64,000 nt of DNA from Ananas comosus (taxonomy: Eukaryota; Streptophyta; Magnoliopsida; Poales; Bromeliaceae), in the NCBI RefSeq assembly GCF_001540865.1, contig NC_033622.1, forward strand, positions 468,220 to 532,219, in the 5' to 3' direction. The position numbers were made by a program, and so were the translations under genes. The notes under the pieces are model-generated. The model was not told the DNA's origin. It did no database searches and was given only the letters and a program-made list of their open reading frames with translations. This document shows, piece by piece, positions 27,001 through 37,700 of this stretch (position 1 is the first letter of the stretch; every line of letters begins with the position of its first letter).

Positions 27001-30000
27001 CCCGTGTTCAATTGAGAATTATCATTCAACTAAGATGTAAGAAGTTGCCAAAATGATTCCAACAAGAGATATGGCCATCAAACCTAGCAATTTCGGCAGC
27101 CAACTTGTCCAAGTTGATGCACTGCTTTTGAAAATATTTGACCATATTTGCAAAGAATTCTGATAGCGGGACACGTGAAACATATTTGTTAACAGATTCA
27201 TCTCCAACTGAAAAGGGAAAAACAAAAAGAAGTGTTAGGACAAGTGACCATACATAGATGAAAAATAAAGGCAGAATGGTACATAATAACAAGGAATTGA
27301 GACCTTACCAACTTACCGTGATAGACATTAAGTGTTAATGCACGCACAGCAATTCGAATCATAGTTTCCTCATGAAAAGCAAATCGTATGGCTTCAACAT
27401 AAAGCGGAAATGAAACAACATCCTCCTATATGAAGGTTAAAAAAAAGTATTACAAAAAAATAATAATAACAAAACATTCAAATAAATCATGACTAGCCAG
27501 TTAAAACATCTTATGACATGAAGTTCATCAAATGAGTTACATATCAAGCTCATGACTAAGTTTCTTTTTAGAAGATCAGATGTTTCGAAGTTTCTTACAA
27601 TAATGATCAAGTAGCTTATGTGGACAAAATAATGAAGAACATTTGAGAGCATTTACAGGTATTCACAGTGAGAAGCTGAGTGATGATGAAATGATCTAGC
27701 ATCTTAGAACAAGCAAGGTGAACAGATGATCTATCATCTTACTAAAGCAAATAAAATGCAATGTGTACAGATTCTGAATAATAAATAACACATAAAAGGT
27801 AGTTTCTTGGTGCTTCAAAGTATATTTATGCAATACTTGTAGATAATCTTAAGAAAATTTCTTTAACAATAATACATATTGTCGGATTGTTGGCTCTAAC
27901 CATTAATCCCAAAAGCTCGAGCTGTTAGAAACACGCAACCAATTCACTTAAAGCGTACAGATACAGCGCCCAGGGGGTCTTGATTGTGACTCGGCCCAAT
28001 CAGCCTCACGCCACTTCGGACATGACTCGGCCCAACCCAGCCTCACGCTATTTCGAACGCGACTTGGCCCAACATGGCCTCCCGGCACAGGGCAGAATAC
28101 TGGCCTATTTAAGCCAACACATATCTACGTCGCATTGTAGTGTTATATGATATGATCTCCTAGAATTATACACTATCAGAAGGAGATATAGAACTTAAGC
28201 AGCCATATTATTTAGTTCAATGAATGTGATTCTCTGGAAACAACTGCAATTTAACAGGCCACTACTAAATGAAGTCAATCATCTCCACAAACTTTTAAAA
28301 CTACGAGAAAATTTAGCATGTGAAAATAGAGGATATTGTGTCATGTTCATTAAAGAGTCTGAATATAATCACTCAGCATTTTGAATTATACCTTATAAAT
28401 CTTGCAATGGCGGGAGATGCATGCCTTGGCATACACACTTAGAGAATCCAACATGAATGCGTATGAAATTATCTAATAGATGTAGGAAAATTCATGTAAT
28501 TCTAAAACAATACTACTAATCACTTCAGCATTCTGAATCACCATCTTCAAAGGAAAGGCTGGCCTACCTTTGAAACTCGGACAAGCAAATATTAAAAAGT
28601 CTCACACTACTGAAAAAATCAGTAAATCACAGCATTATGGCACACTGCTGATTATACACTTCAACATAATGAATGTTGCCAAAGTGCATAACGAATACTA
28701 TCCATACATGTACTTTTATGCATATGGGCACTTATACATGAGCAGTATAAAGATCAGCTGGTAATACATAACCAAAATATTGAAAAAGAAAAATAAGGTA
28801 AAGTAAATCCTCCTAGTAGCACAATAGGAGATGAGATTCATACTTTTTCTGTCTTCACAAGCAGTGAGATCGTATTCTTGTTCAACTTTCCACTTATTGC
28901 CCTTCCAGATACAAGGGAAATGGAACAACATAAACAATTAATAACAAAAGTCAAATATACTGAATAGATAACATGGTAAATAGAGGCAATTACCCACCGT
29001 AAAAAAGATATGTAGTATGACAGCAATTCTTCATTTCGGAAGTCAAAAGAATATGTTATAATGTAGTTAATGTGTTCGTTGCTGAAAATATAGTCTGCGA
29101 AACACATGATGATTTGATTAATTAGACCACGTACTACGAATGTGGTATGACACAAATTCATTTAACCATTGCATAAGGTCATTTAACCATCACACCACTT
29201 ACAAATCGCATGTTCGCTTCTCAAATTCTGGATCATAATGCTCATAGTCTGTAACAACTGAAGTGCAACTTTGAGTGGTTTGCTAATCCTTAATATACGT
29301 GCAAATTCACCCATAATATGCTTCTCCATGAAGAACCTAAAAATAGATAAGTGTAATAAGACAAATAAAACCACCAATAGCATTTAGGGAAACAAAACCG
29401 CTAAAATACTCACTCAAAAAATGATGGATCATGCTGGTCACCATATGTCAGCAGCTCCGCAATCGACCTCAGTGCTTCAATGACAAAATCCTTCATGACC
29501 ATCATTAACAGGTAAAACCTCCATAAAAAAATTCAATTACCGAACTTATTTCAGATGAGTAATTACCTCGTTAACTTCATTTACAACTTGAATCTTTTGC
29601 AGCTGATCTGTTAAATATCTGCACAAGATGAGCTTAGATTAGCATCACATAGACAGAAAAAGTACATATGAGTGACAAGGTTGCTGGAAGCAAAAAGGTC
29701 TTAGCTTGATGAGCGCTAAAATAATTGAGTAAATCATATTCTAGCAAGAAAAGCATACAAACAAATCCTCAGCGCTTCGCATTCAATTTTGTAATTAAAC
29801 TTTTAATCCCAAGTAAAACAGTAGAAAACAGTTTTCAAGACAAAAAAAGATTTCCCAACAAAATGGGCATTCACTTTTTCTAGCGTTCAGTTCGCAGAAA
29901 TAAAGGAAAAGAATTGTTTTCTGGGAAATGCCAATTTGTTTTGAAAGAAAAGAAAAACGAACATCCAGAAGTAAACCCCCCATTAAGAAAGTAACCTGTG

Positions 30001-30983
30001 GTTCTCGTTCTTGTTTTTCCAAGCTTACGTGAAGGGCCATTTGTCCTACAATATGTAAAAAATATTTTTCTACTGAAATTAGCCAGCCAAGCACATGATA
30101 AACTATTTTCTGAGCCAAAAACAGTTTCCATGGCCTTTATCCATGAAACTAAACAGATCTTAAATGAAAACCCTGTCATAATAAAGCCATACTACTTATA
30201 ATATTCCTTGGTAAGATGATGTTATCTTTCATTCACTGCTGGGGTTATTTTTGTGGTAGAACCTTTTTTCAGGGTTTAAAAACTAGCCACATCCTCTGCT
30301 GAAGGCGTTTTTCATAGTCTCAACCTATGCATCCTAAATTAACCTAAATATGCCTTCTCCGAGTTTACCTTTATAACAAGACAAAGCTTAACCTCCACAT
30401 CTCAATCTCCATCAAATTCAACTCCACGCTTAAGAACAGCATCTTTCTATACCCAGATCTTTATCGCTTTCTCTCCACAAAACCAACAATTAAAATTGAA
30501 TGCTTGCATTGACGTCTATCAAACTGATCACCAAAGATTGATCTCGAATTGAAACGCTCACTATTTTTAATCAAGATTTCTTTTTAACCAATGCCCTTCT
30601 AATCAAGATGCCTACGCCCAAACGAGAAAAAACCAGCAAAATTAAATTGGATTGGCGTCTATCGAGTTCATAGGTTAAGATTCCATTTACGTACCAAACA
30701 CATACAACAAATCAATTTTTTCCTGCTCATAAAAAACCCTTCTGTATCATCCAACACCTCTTCATCTCGCAATTTCTACACAATACCATAAAAGATGCAA
30801 CCGAGATTAACCAATTCACCAAAGAAATAAAGATTTAGGGCAACAAATTGCAATAAACCGCTTCTTGAACCGCATCTTGCACCGATCCAAAAACCCTAGA
30901 GGGACGAAGGGGAGGGGAAATCGAACGCACCGTAGCTCGTCGAGGGAGAAGCGATTCCTGGATCGCCAGAACGAGAACCACAT
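18082..30983 (-). CDS. TT9: CLEC16A-family protein, TRANSPARENT TESTA 9 / GFS9 homologue
   Basis: Twenty exons on the minus strand: 30931-30983, 29567-29618, 29414-29490, 29203-29336, 28998-29094, 28844-28901, 27317-27425, 27084-27207, 26508-26694, 25951-26222, 25058-25146, 24900-24970, 23180-23290, 22790-22855, 22219-22356, 21158-21263, 20855-20901, 19835-19994, 19255-19421, 18082-18360. Phases are consistent and give 798 aa. The N-terminal FPL domain is clear: [17 protein letters not shown], then [36 protein letters not shown] and [11 protein letters not shown], all typical of CLEC16A proteins. The Arabidopsis homologue is a Golgi-associated peripheral protein needed for vacuolar protein sorting and seed-coat flavonoid accumulation; animal CLEC16A acts in endolysosomal trafficking and mitophagy. 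An upstream in-frame ATG at 30998 would add five residues. Introns contain a solo LTR and other repeats but no break in the frame. Confidence 0.92.
23929..24476. mobile_element. hAT-like non-autonomous element in a TT9 intron
   Basis: The left edge TAGGCCTTGTTTGGCTAA and the reverse complement of the right edge TAGGGCCTTGTTTGGTCAGC form short terminal inverted repeats of the kind seen in plant hAT MITEs. The interior has no transposase. Eight-base flanks do not match well, so insertion boundaries are approximate. It lies wholly within the intron between the exons at 24900-24970 and 23180-23290. Confidence 0.55.
27880..28119 (-). mobile_element. Solo LTR with perfect 5-bp target duplication, in TT9 intron
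   Basis: On the plus strand it starts TGTCGGATTGTTGG and ends AAGCCAACA (TG...CA ends), 240 bp. It is flanked on both sides by CATAT (27875-27879 and 28120-28124). No internal retrotransposon sequence is present, so it is a solo LTR left by recombination between two LTRs. It contains the same three ~36-bp GGGCCGAGTC-type repeats as the copy at 8003-8240, and the GAGCTTTTGGGATTAATGG phrase. It sits in the intron between the exons at 28844-28901 and 27317-27425. Confidence 0.88.
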
Positions 30984-31121
30984 GGTGAGGGCGACCACAG
31001 CCCCGACGCGACCTCAGACCGCGCCGCCGCCCGCGCCCACGCCCACCACCATCGCCTCCGCCACCCCCGCCGCCTCCGCCCCCGATCCAGCGATCGAGGA
31101 TCGCCGGTGCGATCCCTACGA

Positions 31122-31166
<45 letters not shown>

Positions 31167-31913
31167 GATCTCCCTCTCTCCGCTCTCTCTCTCCCCCTCT
31201 CCCCGCTCTCTCTCTCCCCCTCTCTCTCTCTCCTCGCCTTTTCGTCGTCGGCGAAACAGATGATTGTTTTATTTATTTATTTATTAATTTATATAATAAA
31301 TATTATTTTATTTTATTAATTAATTTATTATAGAGGGACCAGGGTGTGTCCCCGTGTGTGTCATGTGTGTGTGGGAAAGAATAAGGAGCACGGAACCGCC
31401 GAACCGGATTGAGCCGGACGGGCCGGTTCGAAATTAACTTGGTCTATGCAACTCTGGGTCCGGTTCAACTCGAACCCTCCAGGCCTGATCCAACCCTTCC
31501 AATGGCCCAAATAATTTCAAAAAGCCTATAATTATTTTTTAGGTAATCTTAATAAATACTAAAAATCAATTCCTATGGTATTTGTCAATTGTAGATGAGT
31601 AATGCAAAAAAAATCCAACATCCACTCAATATAACCACATATCAATACCAAACATATATCGGGACTCATTTGATAGTAAGAGTCATCTAACACTATTAGA
31701 CGCTTTCACAATCACAACTGATGTTAATGAAAATATTTATATCTGGTCCTATGTGAAGTTGATGTATTTGAAGTACGTGTATACCATATATTACTATATT
31801 CATAAAATAAAATAAATTATATTAAAAGTATCCTCTATTTAAATGAGGAATACATAAAATATTTTTTGCAAAAAAAGTTTAATTTCATGAAGCAAGTGCA
31901 GTATGCTCCCTAG
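30984..31913. promoter_or_regulatory. TT9 5' flank and divergent intergenic DNA
   Basis: Upstream of the TT9 start. The first 150 bases are GC-rich, followed by a CT/TC-rich tract (31126-31245) that probably lies in the 5' UTR or core promoter. A TTTA/TTAA-rich stretch (31265-31335) follows. Nothing else is recognised before the retrotransposon begins at 31914. Confidence 0.5.
31126..31245. repeat. (CT)n-rich low-complexity tract
   Basis: A pure CT run of about 20 units followed by interrupted CTCTCCC blocks, close to the TT9 start codon. Pyrimidine/purine repeats of this kind are common in plant core promoters and leaders. Confidence 0.9.
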
Positions 31914-32399
31914 TGTCACGGCCTTAGTGTTTCTGTTCGCAAAGCCCGTGCGACGCTCGCCTTTTTGCTCGAAGATGGGCAAGCCTTCATCCCTGTTGCT
32001 AGTCTGGATCTTCGCGTCCTACGACTAAATATACAAAGGGAATGACAGAAAGAGAAAGGCGGAGGTTCACTCAAAAAACTAAATACTTCACTATTTGGAA
32101 AAAGAGAATTACAACCTACAAACACAATCTCTGGTGTCCTTTGGCCTAAGCCAAACCTCACTATAGATAGGCTCCTATATACATTGAATCTAGTCATCCA
32201 CTAACTCTCTCATTATAACACATTAACTCACCCTCATAATGAGCCATAAATCCAAGAGTCACCCCATAACTTATGGGAGTTTCATAACTTTTGAGTTTCC
32301 CATAGCGGGTTTGGTTCGGGTCTCTTTAATGACCTGCTCCGCTAGCGAAATTGGGCCACTGTCAAGGAGAAGTCAGCGAAAACTATTTTGCTCGTGACA
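31914..32399 (-). repeat. 3' LTR of the gag-only element
   Basis: 486 bp, ends TGTCACG...CGTGACA on the plus strand. It matches 33401-33888 along its whole length, with scattered substitutions and small indels. Confidence 0.9.
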
Positions 32400-32606
32400 T
32401 TCTCCCTACCTAATGTGCAGACGCCCTCGCCGCGCGCCGAGTCGATCCCAGTCCGCATAGCATTCCGCGCAGTTCGTCTCGCCTTCGCGCGCGATCGGCA
32501 CCGTGCCTTGCTCCTAATGTCTCCATCTGTCCCCGTACCAGCACCAAGTGTCTTGCCCCTCTGAGCAAGTGCACCAGCGAGCCTGCTGTGCGAAGAGTTC
32601 GCCGGA

Positions 32607-32720
32607 TGTGCATGTCTTCCGCGACACGCACGCGCACTCTGCCAAGCTGCCGAACGCCTCGAGTGTGCATGTCCTTCGCGACACGCACGCGTACTCCGCC
32701 AAGCTGCAGAACGCCTTTTG
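32607..32720. repeat. 57-bp tandem duplication inside the LTR element
   Basis: Two adjacent copies of a 57-bp unit start at 32607 and 32664 with TGTGCATGTC and include CGACACGCACGCG and GCCAAGCTGC. The unit is 19 codons, so the duplication keeps frame; the minus-strand frame repeats a Cys-containing CVSR-type peptide. Confidence 0.88.
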
Positions 32721-33105
32721 GTCCTCGTAGGCTCCTTGGCAAAATGACTTGCACTTTGCTTGGACGCTGGCCGCTCCAGCACCGCATAAGACTCGATAGT
32801 CTCGCCGGTGCTCATGTCCTCCTCCTCGAGGTCCCCAGCCTTCTCGCGCTTCACCTTCTCGCAAAGCTGTAGGGCTGTCAGGGTTGAACTCTCGTTGCAC
32901 CCTTTTGAGTCCCTTGGATCGCGGTACTCTCCCCCACCTTTGGCCTCGGTCCTCTTTGGTGTTCACCTCGATCGCCCTCGGTTCGCTCAAGAAGTGCCTC
33001 ACTCGTCTTGAGGTCCTCAACCTCCTTGACCTGGGCACTGATGTACTGAAGCAGCACATCTCGCACATCCCGCTCGTCATTGCGATGGGCAAGATTCACC
33101 TTGAA

Positions 33106-33369
33106 CTACTCCAGACGATGGCGGAATGTTGCCATAGCTGCAATAACATCCTTCTCCATCAAATGAAACCCCTCCTCCAACATCCTGACATGTTGGGATA
33201 GGTCGGAGTAGCACTCCTCCGCTCTCGCAGCAGAGTCCTCCAACACGCCTACGCGGTCGTCAAGCAAGACGGACTCTCTCGCCAGAGTCTGCGGCTCCTT
33301 GCTCTTGCCACGCTTGGTCGCCCTGGGCTCAGGCACAACGTCAACGACGGCAACTTCTGCCAAAGACAT
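33106..33369 (-). pseudogene. gag-like ORF of the LTR element, interrupted by an amber stop
   Basis: Starts at an ATG 18 bases after the primer-binding site, and encodes an 87-residue N-terminal piece starting MSLAEVAVVDVV with a heptad-like acidic/hydrophobic pattern (coiled coil). A TAG ends it, but the same frame continues as NLAHRNDERDVR to 32878, which also looks like gag. The ORF is therefore broken by a nonsense codon and probably by later frameshifts. Homology is to the gag N-terminal region of plant LTR elements, judged by eye. Confidence 0.65.
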
Positions 33370-33386
33370 GGTTCCTCCTCGAACTG

Positions 33387-33398
33387 GCTCTGATACCA
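33387..33398 (-). other. Primer-binding site (initiator Met-tRNA type)
   Basis: The minus strand reads TGGTATCAGAGC, the standard plant LTR-retrotransposon primer site, two bases inside the 5' LTR. It fixes the orientation of the element. Confidence 0.9.
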
Positions 33399-33400
33399 AC

Positions 33401-33888
33401 TATCACGGCCTTAGCATTTCTGTTCGCAAAGCCCGTGCGGCGCCCGCCTTCTTGCTCGAAGATAGGCAAGCCTTCATCCCTATTGCTAGTTCGGACCTTC
33501 GCGTCCTACGACTAAGTATGCAAAGGGAATGACAGAGAGAAAGAGAGGCAGAGGTTCACTCAAAAAACTAAATACTCCACCACTTAGAAAAAGAGAATTA
33601 CAACCTACAAACACAATTTCTCGTGTCCTTTGGCCTAAGCCAAACCTCACTATAGATAGGCTCCTGGATACATTGAATTTAGCCATCCACTAATTCTCTC
33701 ATTATAACACATTAACTCACCCTCATAATGAGCCATAAGTCCAAGAGTCATCCCATAACTCATGGGAGTTTCATAACCCTTGAGTTTCCCATAGCGGGTT
33801 GAGTTTGGGTCTCTTTAACGATCCGCTCCACTAGCGAAATTAGGCCACTGTCAAGGAGAAGTCAGCGAAAAATATTTCGCCTGTGACA
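33401..33888 (-). repeat. 5' LTR of the gag-only element
   Basis: 488 bp. The plus-strand start is TATCACGG (TG changed to TA) and the end is CTGTGACA. It is paired with 31914-32399. Confidence 0.9.
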
Positions 33889-34520
33889 TTAGGCTCCAAA
33901 ATTGCTCCTAATTGCGTCTCTTTTTTTTTATTTTCTAGTGAGATTACGTAAATCATGTCTTGCTCGATTTGGTGCAAATATTTTCAACGGAGCTTAGCCG
34001 AATACTTTTTTATTGTGCATTTTCACTCTGTCCGGCGTAATGCATTTGGCCTACAATTCCACAAATAAATATGAGTAAACCAGCTAGTTTTTGCTTTTAT
34101 AGCATTTTTTTTTTATAAATAATCATTTGAATTTCAACAATAAAATAAAGTTAAACGAAGCGGGTAGCGTGCTACTTATCTCTTAAAAAAAAAAATTAAA
34201 AACTATCATAAAAATACAGTACATTTGGCTATTAAATACACCATATAAAAATTAAGCAGGAAAAAACAGACACGTAACTTAAAAATATTTTAAGGCATAT
34301 AATTACATATATTATTTAAAAAATCACGTATTTATATAAGTATAGTCTTGACATTCCGTGGGCTTGTTTATTAAAAAAAAGAAAAAAAAAAGAGAGTATA
34401 TCTTACAGTATATCAGCAACAAATCAACGGTCGTGATAATTTCAAAATGTTACCCAGAATTTTTCAATTTAAACGCGTAAATATTACCGTTTGTGAGGCT
34501 GACACGCGCCTTCATAAGAG
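33889..34520. other. Intergenic, SERRATE distal 5' flank
   Basis: AT-rich sequence between the LTR element and the SERRATE promoter. It includes a short SINE 3' fragment (34152-34200) and A-rich runs near 34371-34392. Nothing else is recognised. Confidence 0.55.
34152..34200 (+). mobile_element. SINE 3'-end fragment
   Basis: AAACGAAGCGGGTAGCGTGC, then TACTTATCTCT and an A-rich tail: nearly the same as the 3' end of the SINE at 51081-51240. The tRNA-like head is missing, as expected of a 5'-truncated insertion. Confidence 0.7.
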
Positions 34521-34773
34521 GGCCCCACATACATACACACTCCGAGTCACGTGATCGCCAAAATAACGTAAAATTACTTATATACCCCTCCGATCTCATC
34601 ATCTCCTCCTCCGCCCCCTTTCTTTCTATGATCACTAGGGTTTCCTCGAACTCTCTTTGTTTCTTCGAAACTTCTCTCTCTCTCTATCTCTCTCTCTCTC
34701 TCTCTCCGTTCCTAGAGTTTCCGCCTCTTCGATCCATCGCTAGGGTTTTGGAGCGCCTTTGACCGTGGTCGCC
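34521..34773 (+). promoter_or_regulatory. SERRATE proximal promoter and leader
   Basis: Contains a TCP/site-II-like GGCCCCAC (34521-34528), a G-box CACGTG (34548-34553), two telo-box elements TAGGGTTT (34636-34643 and 34741-34748) and a CT-rich leader tract (about 34675-34706). Site II plus telo-box pairs are typical of plant genes expressed in dividing cells. Function here is inference. Confidence 0.55.
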
Positions 34774-37700
34774 ATGGCGGAGGTCATCGACATGCCCGCC
34801 GAAACCCTAGATCGCCGCCGTGACCGCCAGGGGGAGCAGCGGGACAGCCCCGGAGACGGATCGCCGCTGCCTCCGCCGCCGCCGCCGCTGCCCCCGCCGC
34901 CGAGGAAGAGGGAGAGGGACCCGAAGGAGGGGCGCGATGAGAGGGACGAACGCGGCCCCGGACGCAGGGAGGATTACAACGACGCTCGGAACCGGTCGCC
35001 GCCGCCGCCGCCGCCGCCGCCGATGGGGCCATCGCGGGGGGAGAGGGAGCGGGACTATCGGCGGCGGAGCACCCCAAGCCCGCCGCCCTACGGCTACAGG
35101 GATCGGCGCCACTCCCCTCCGCCACGGCGGTCGCCGCCTTATAAGCGGTCGAGGAGAGATGATGGGGGATACGACCGGCGCAGGGGTAGTCCGAGAGGAG
35201 GTTATGATGACAGAAGGTGTGGGAAGAATCATTATTTTCTTTTCGTTGCTCTTACCTTCCCATATCAAATTGTTAATCCTGGATGGAAAAGATGATTTGG
35301 TGTAGATTTTGATACTATATTTTGGAACATTAGGTAAAATACTATCTTTCATGAGGTTACTTATCAATCTGATCGTCCGTTTATAGGTATGGATATGATT
35401 ATGGTGGCAGAGGTGGCTACGGCGAGGAAAGAGGTTATGGCCGGTACATGGGTCGGGCATCAGGTAGTTATTATTCCATTATATATGCGTATCATAACAA
35501 TGCTTACTGTTGCGGGCACTTTGAATATGTGACCGTTGTCCTCATCATCAATCCATGGCTTGACCTGGCTACAAATTTGAATCACTTGTATTTTGGCGTT
35601 TTATCAATAGGTCATCTTTGTGGCCGGAACTTTATAATTCCTTATAGTAATCAAAGAAATTCAAAGATTCTAACATGAAAGCACGCGATTAGCAATAATT
35701 AGCATCTTATCTTAACTAAAGGAGAGTTGCTTTTCGCTCATTGCTAAACTTGTTAAACAGGCATGCAAGATCTTCAAGCCGGTATATTTAACTGATATTG
35801 ATGAACGATTTGAATTTGCCAGCGGGTCATGGAATATGAAAATTTGGTTCTATAGGTTTTCATAATTCGTCTTGACTCTACAATGTGAGGATTACACTGG
35901 CCACTATCTTTGGAGAGGGTTAAGTTCTTAAATTGCAATATTGGAACATTTTATTTGGTGTAAACTTACTACCTTGAAAAAGATTCTAATGTGCATTTTA
36001 TTCCTGAAAAGAATTTGAATGAAAATTTTGATTGTTGGTTAATATTCCTAGAGCTGGATAAAAACATTGCTGAAAATTTTGTTTGTGCTATAAATATCTA
36101 TCACCAATGACTTTAGAAAAATTAGTGGCAATAAGATTCCAGGTTATTTACAACACTAATGCTTTGTTCTTTGTTGCTAGGCATGATGCGTTGTGCTAAG
36201 AGCTTTAAACTAATTAGCAAAAGACAGGACGTTGTTTAGATTGAAGGGAGTATTTACATGTTAAATGGGAAGTCTTTAGATTGATGATGGAGTTTCTACG
36301 CAATATTTGGGTGGTTTAAAATTATCTGAATCGTCAAATATTTTCTAGTATTAAATGTGTAGATGTGTGACCAAACTATGTTTTTATAACTCAACATTTG
36401 TTCGTTCAAATTATCTTTACAGTGTTTTTAAAATGTTTTCAGATTGGCCTGAGGGCGGACATGGCGATTTTGGCGATGGCCCAGGGCTCGCTCAAAGGTT
36501 TGTACATTGCTGCCCATAATCTCATGCAACTCTTATCCGCCTGTCTGATTGTTTCATATGATACAGTGGTCTTAACTTAATATTTTCTGCCTTTTTTCCT
36601 GGAGTTTTCTAATGGCTAAATTATGTTTAGCAATATTTGTTTAGAGACTGATTCTGTTTGTTTATTTTAGGAACTTATGTGAAATAGATGATATTTCTGA
36701 ATGATGTTGTTAAACCATTTTTGGTGTAATTCTCTTGTTTGCCACTATTATTGCTCGATAAAGTTGTTACAATGCTGCCTGGGCCTCCACTTATTTGACT
36801 CATTTCCTCCCTGTGCCTCGCTTCTGTGGACTACCTCTTAGATTTTATGTGGTCTTATTGCAAAGGATGGAAGCTAAAAATTACAACCTTGCCAAATTGG
36901 TCTTTGGATCTTATGTTGACAAATCAGCAGATACTTTAAACAACTTTGGCTTGTTCGAGACCCTTCTTATTAGCTTGTCATGCCAATTATGGTAATGTTG
37001 AACTTAATCACAAATAATAAGAATAAGAGGAGTAAAAAAATATTAGATAAATGTGACAAATCGAGAAAGATAGAAAGCTAGTCGATACGCCCTTTATAAA
37101 GTTATTCTTGACTTTTGAAGTTGCCCATGATTTGTGGAACTTTTAGGTTGAATGATATGAGTCTACAAGCAACTTTCGAGTGGCATATCTTTTTACTTCG
37201 TTTCAAGTATATTGTATTGGTATATTTAAAGTCTTCACTTAACGGAATTAATAGTTGCAAAGATGATACAGAATTTTATTTGATATCTTTGCCATCGATA
37301 TCTTCTCCATTTTAAGTGGCATAATTTATGCTGTGGACATTTTCCCATTTTCCATTTGAACCACTGATAGTATTGTGTTGTTTGCAGTTCTTTCTACAAA
37401 AAAATGTAGTCCAATGCTCTTCCTTTTTTTTTTTTTTTTTCCACTTCCTCTTTCTTTGGAGTTTGCTTAATTGGTTACCATGGTTTGTGATGATTTTTTT
37501 CTTAACCAATTAGTTTTTTGGTTTGGAAGTACTCTGGACTTCTTCCATTTTGCCACTAAGACTTTTAAAATCAGTTAATGTGTGCTTCGTATGTTGTGAA
37601 CTGAAACCCTTTCAGGGAAGGCTTGATGTCGTATAAGCAATTCATTCAAGAGCTTGAAGATGACGTTTCTCCAGCTGAATCCCTACGCAGGTAAAATGAA

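Larger units (their letters stand above)
31914..33888 (-). mobile_element. Compact non-autonomous LTR retrotransposon carrying only a gag-like ORF
   Basis: Two LTRs (31914-32399 and 33401-33888), about 90% alike by eye, flank roughly 1.0 kb. Read on the minus strand, the 5' LTR is 33401-33888. Two bases after it comes the primer site TGGTATCAGAGC, complementary to initiator Met-tRNA. A purine tract (AGGTAGGGAGAA, complement of 32400-32411) abuts the 3' LTR. The interior encodes a coiled-coil gag-like protein interrupted by a stop; there is no protease, integrase or reverse transcriptase. Flanks are CCTAG and TTAGG, so no perfect target duplication. This fits the TRIM/TR-GAG type of element, which must be mobilised by an autonomous relative. 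Confidence 0.88.

Noticed and set aside
32342..33092. Several overlapping 90-190 codon frames on both strands
   Set aside because: They are inside the LTR element. Only the gag-like frame read from the primer site has recognisable sequence; the rest are shadows of GC-rich, tandemly repeated DNA.
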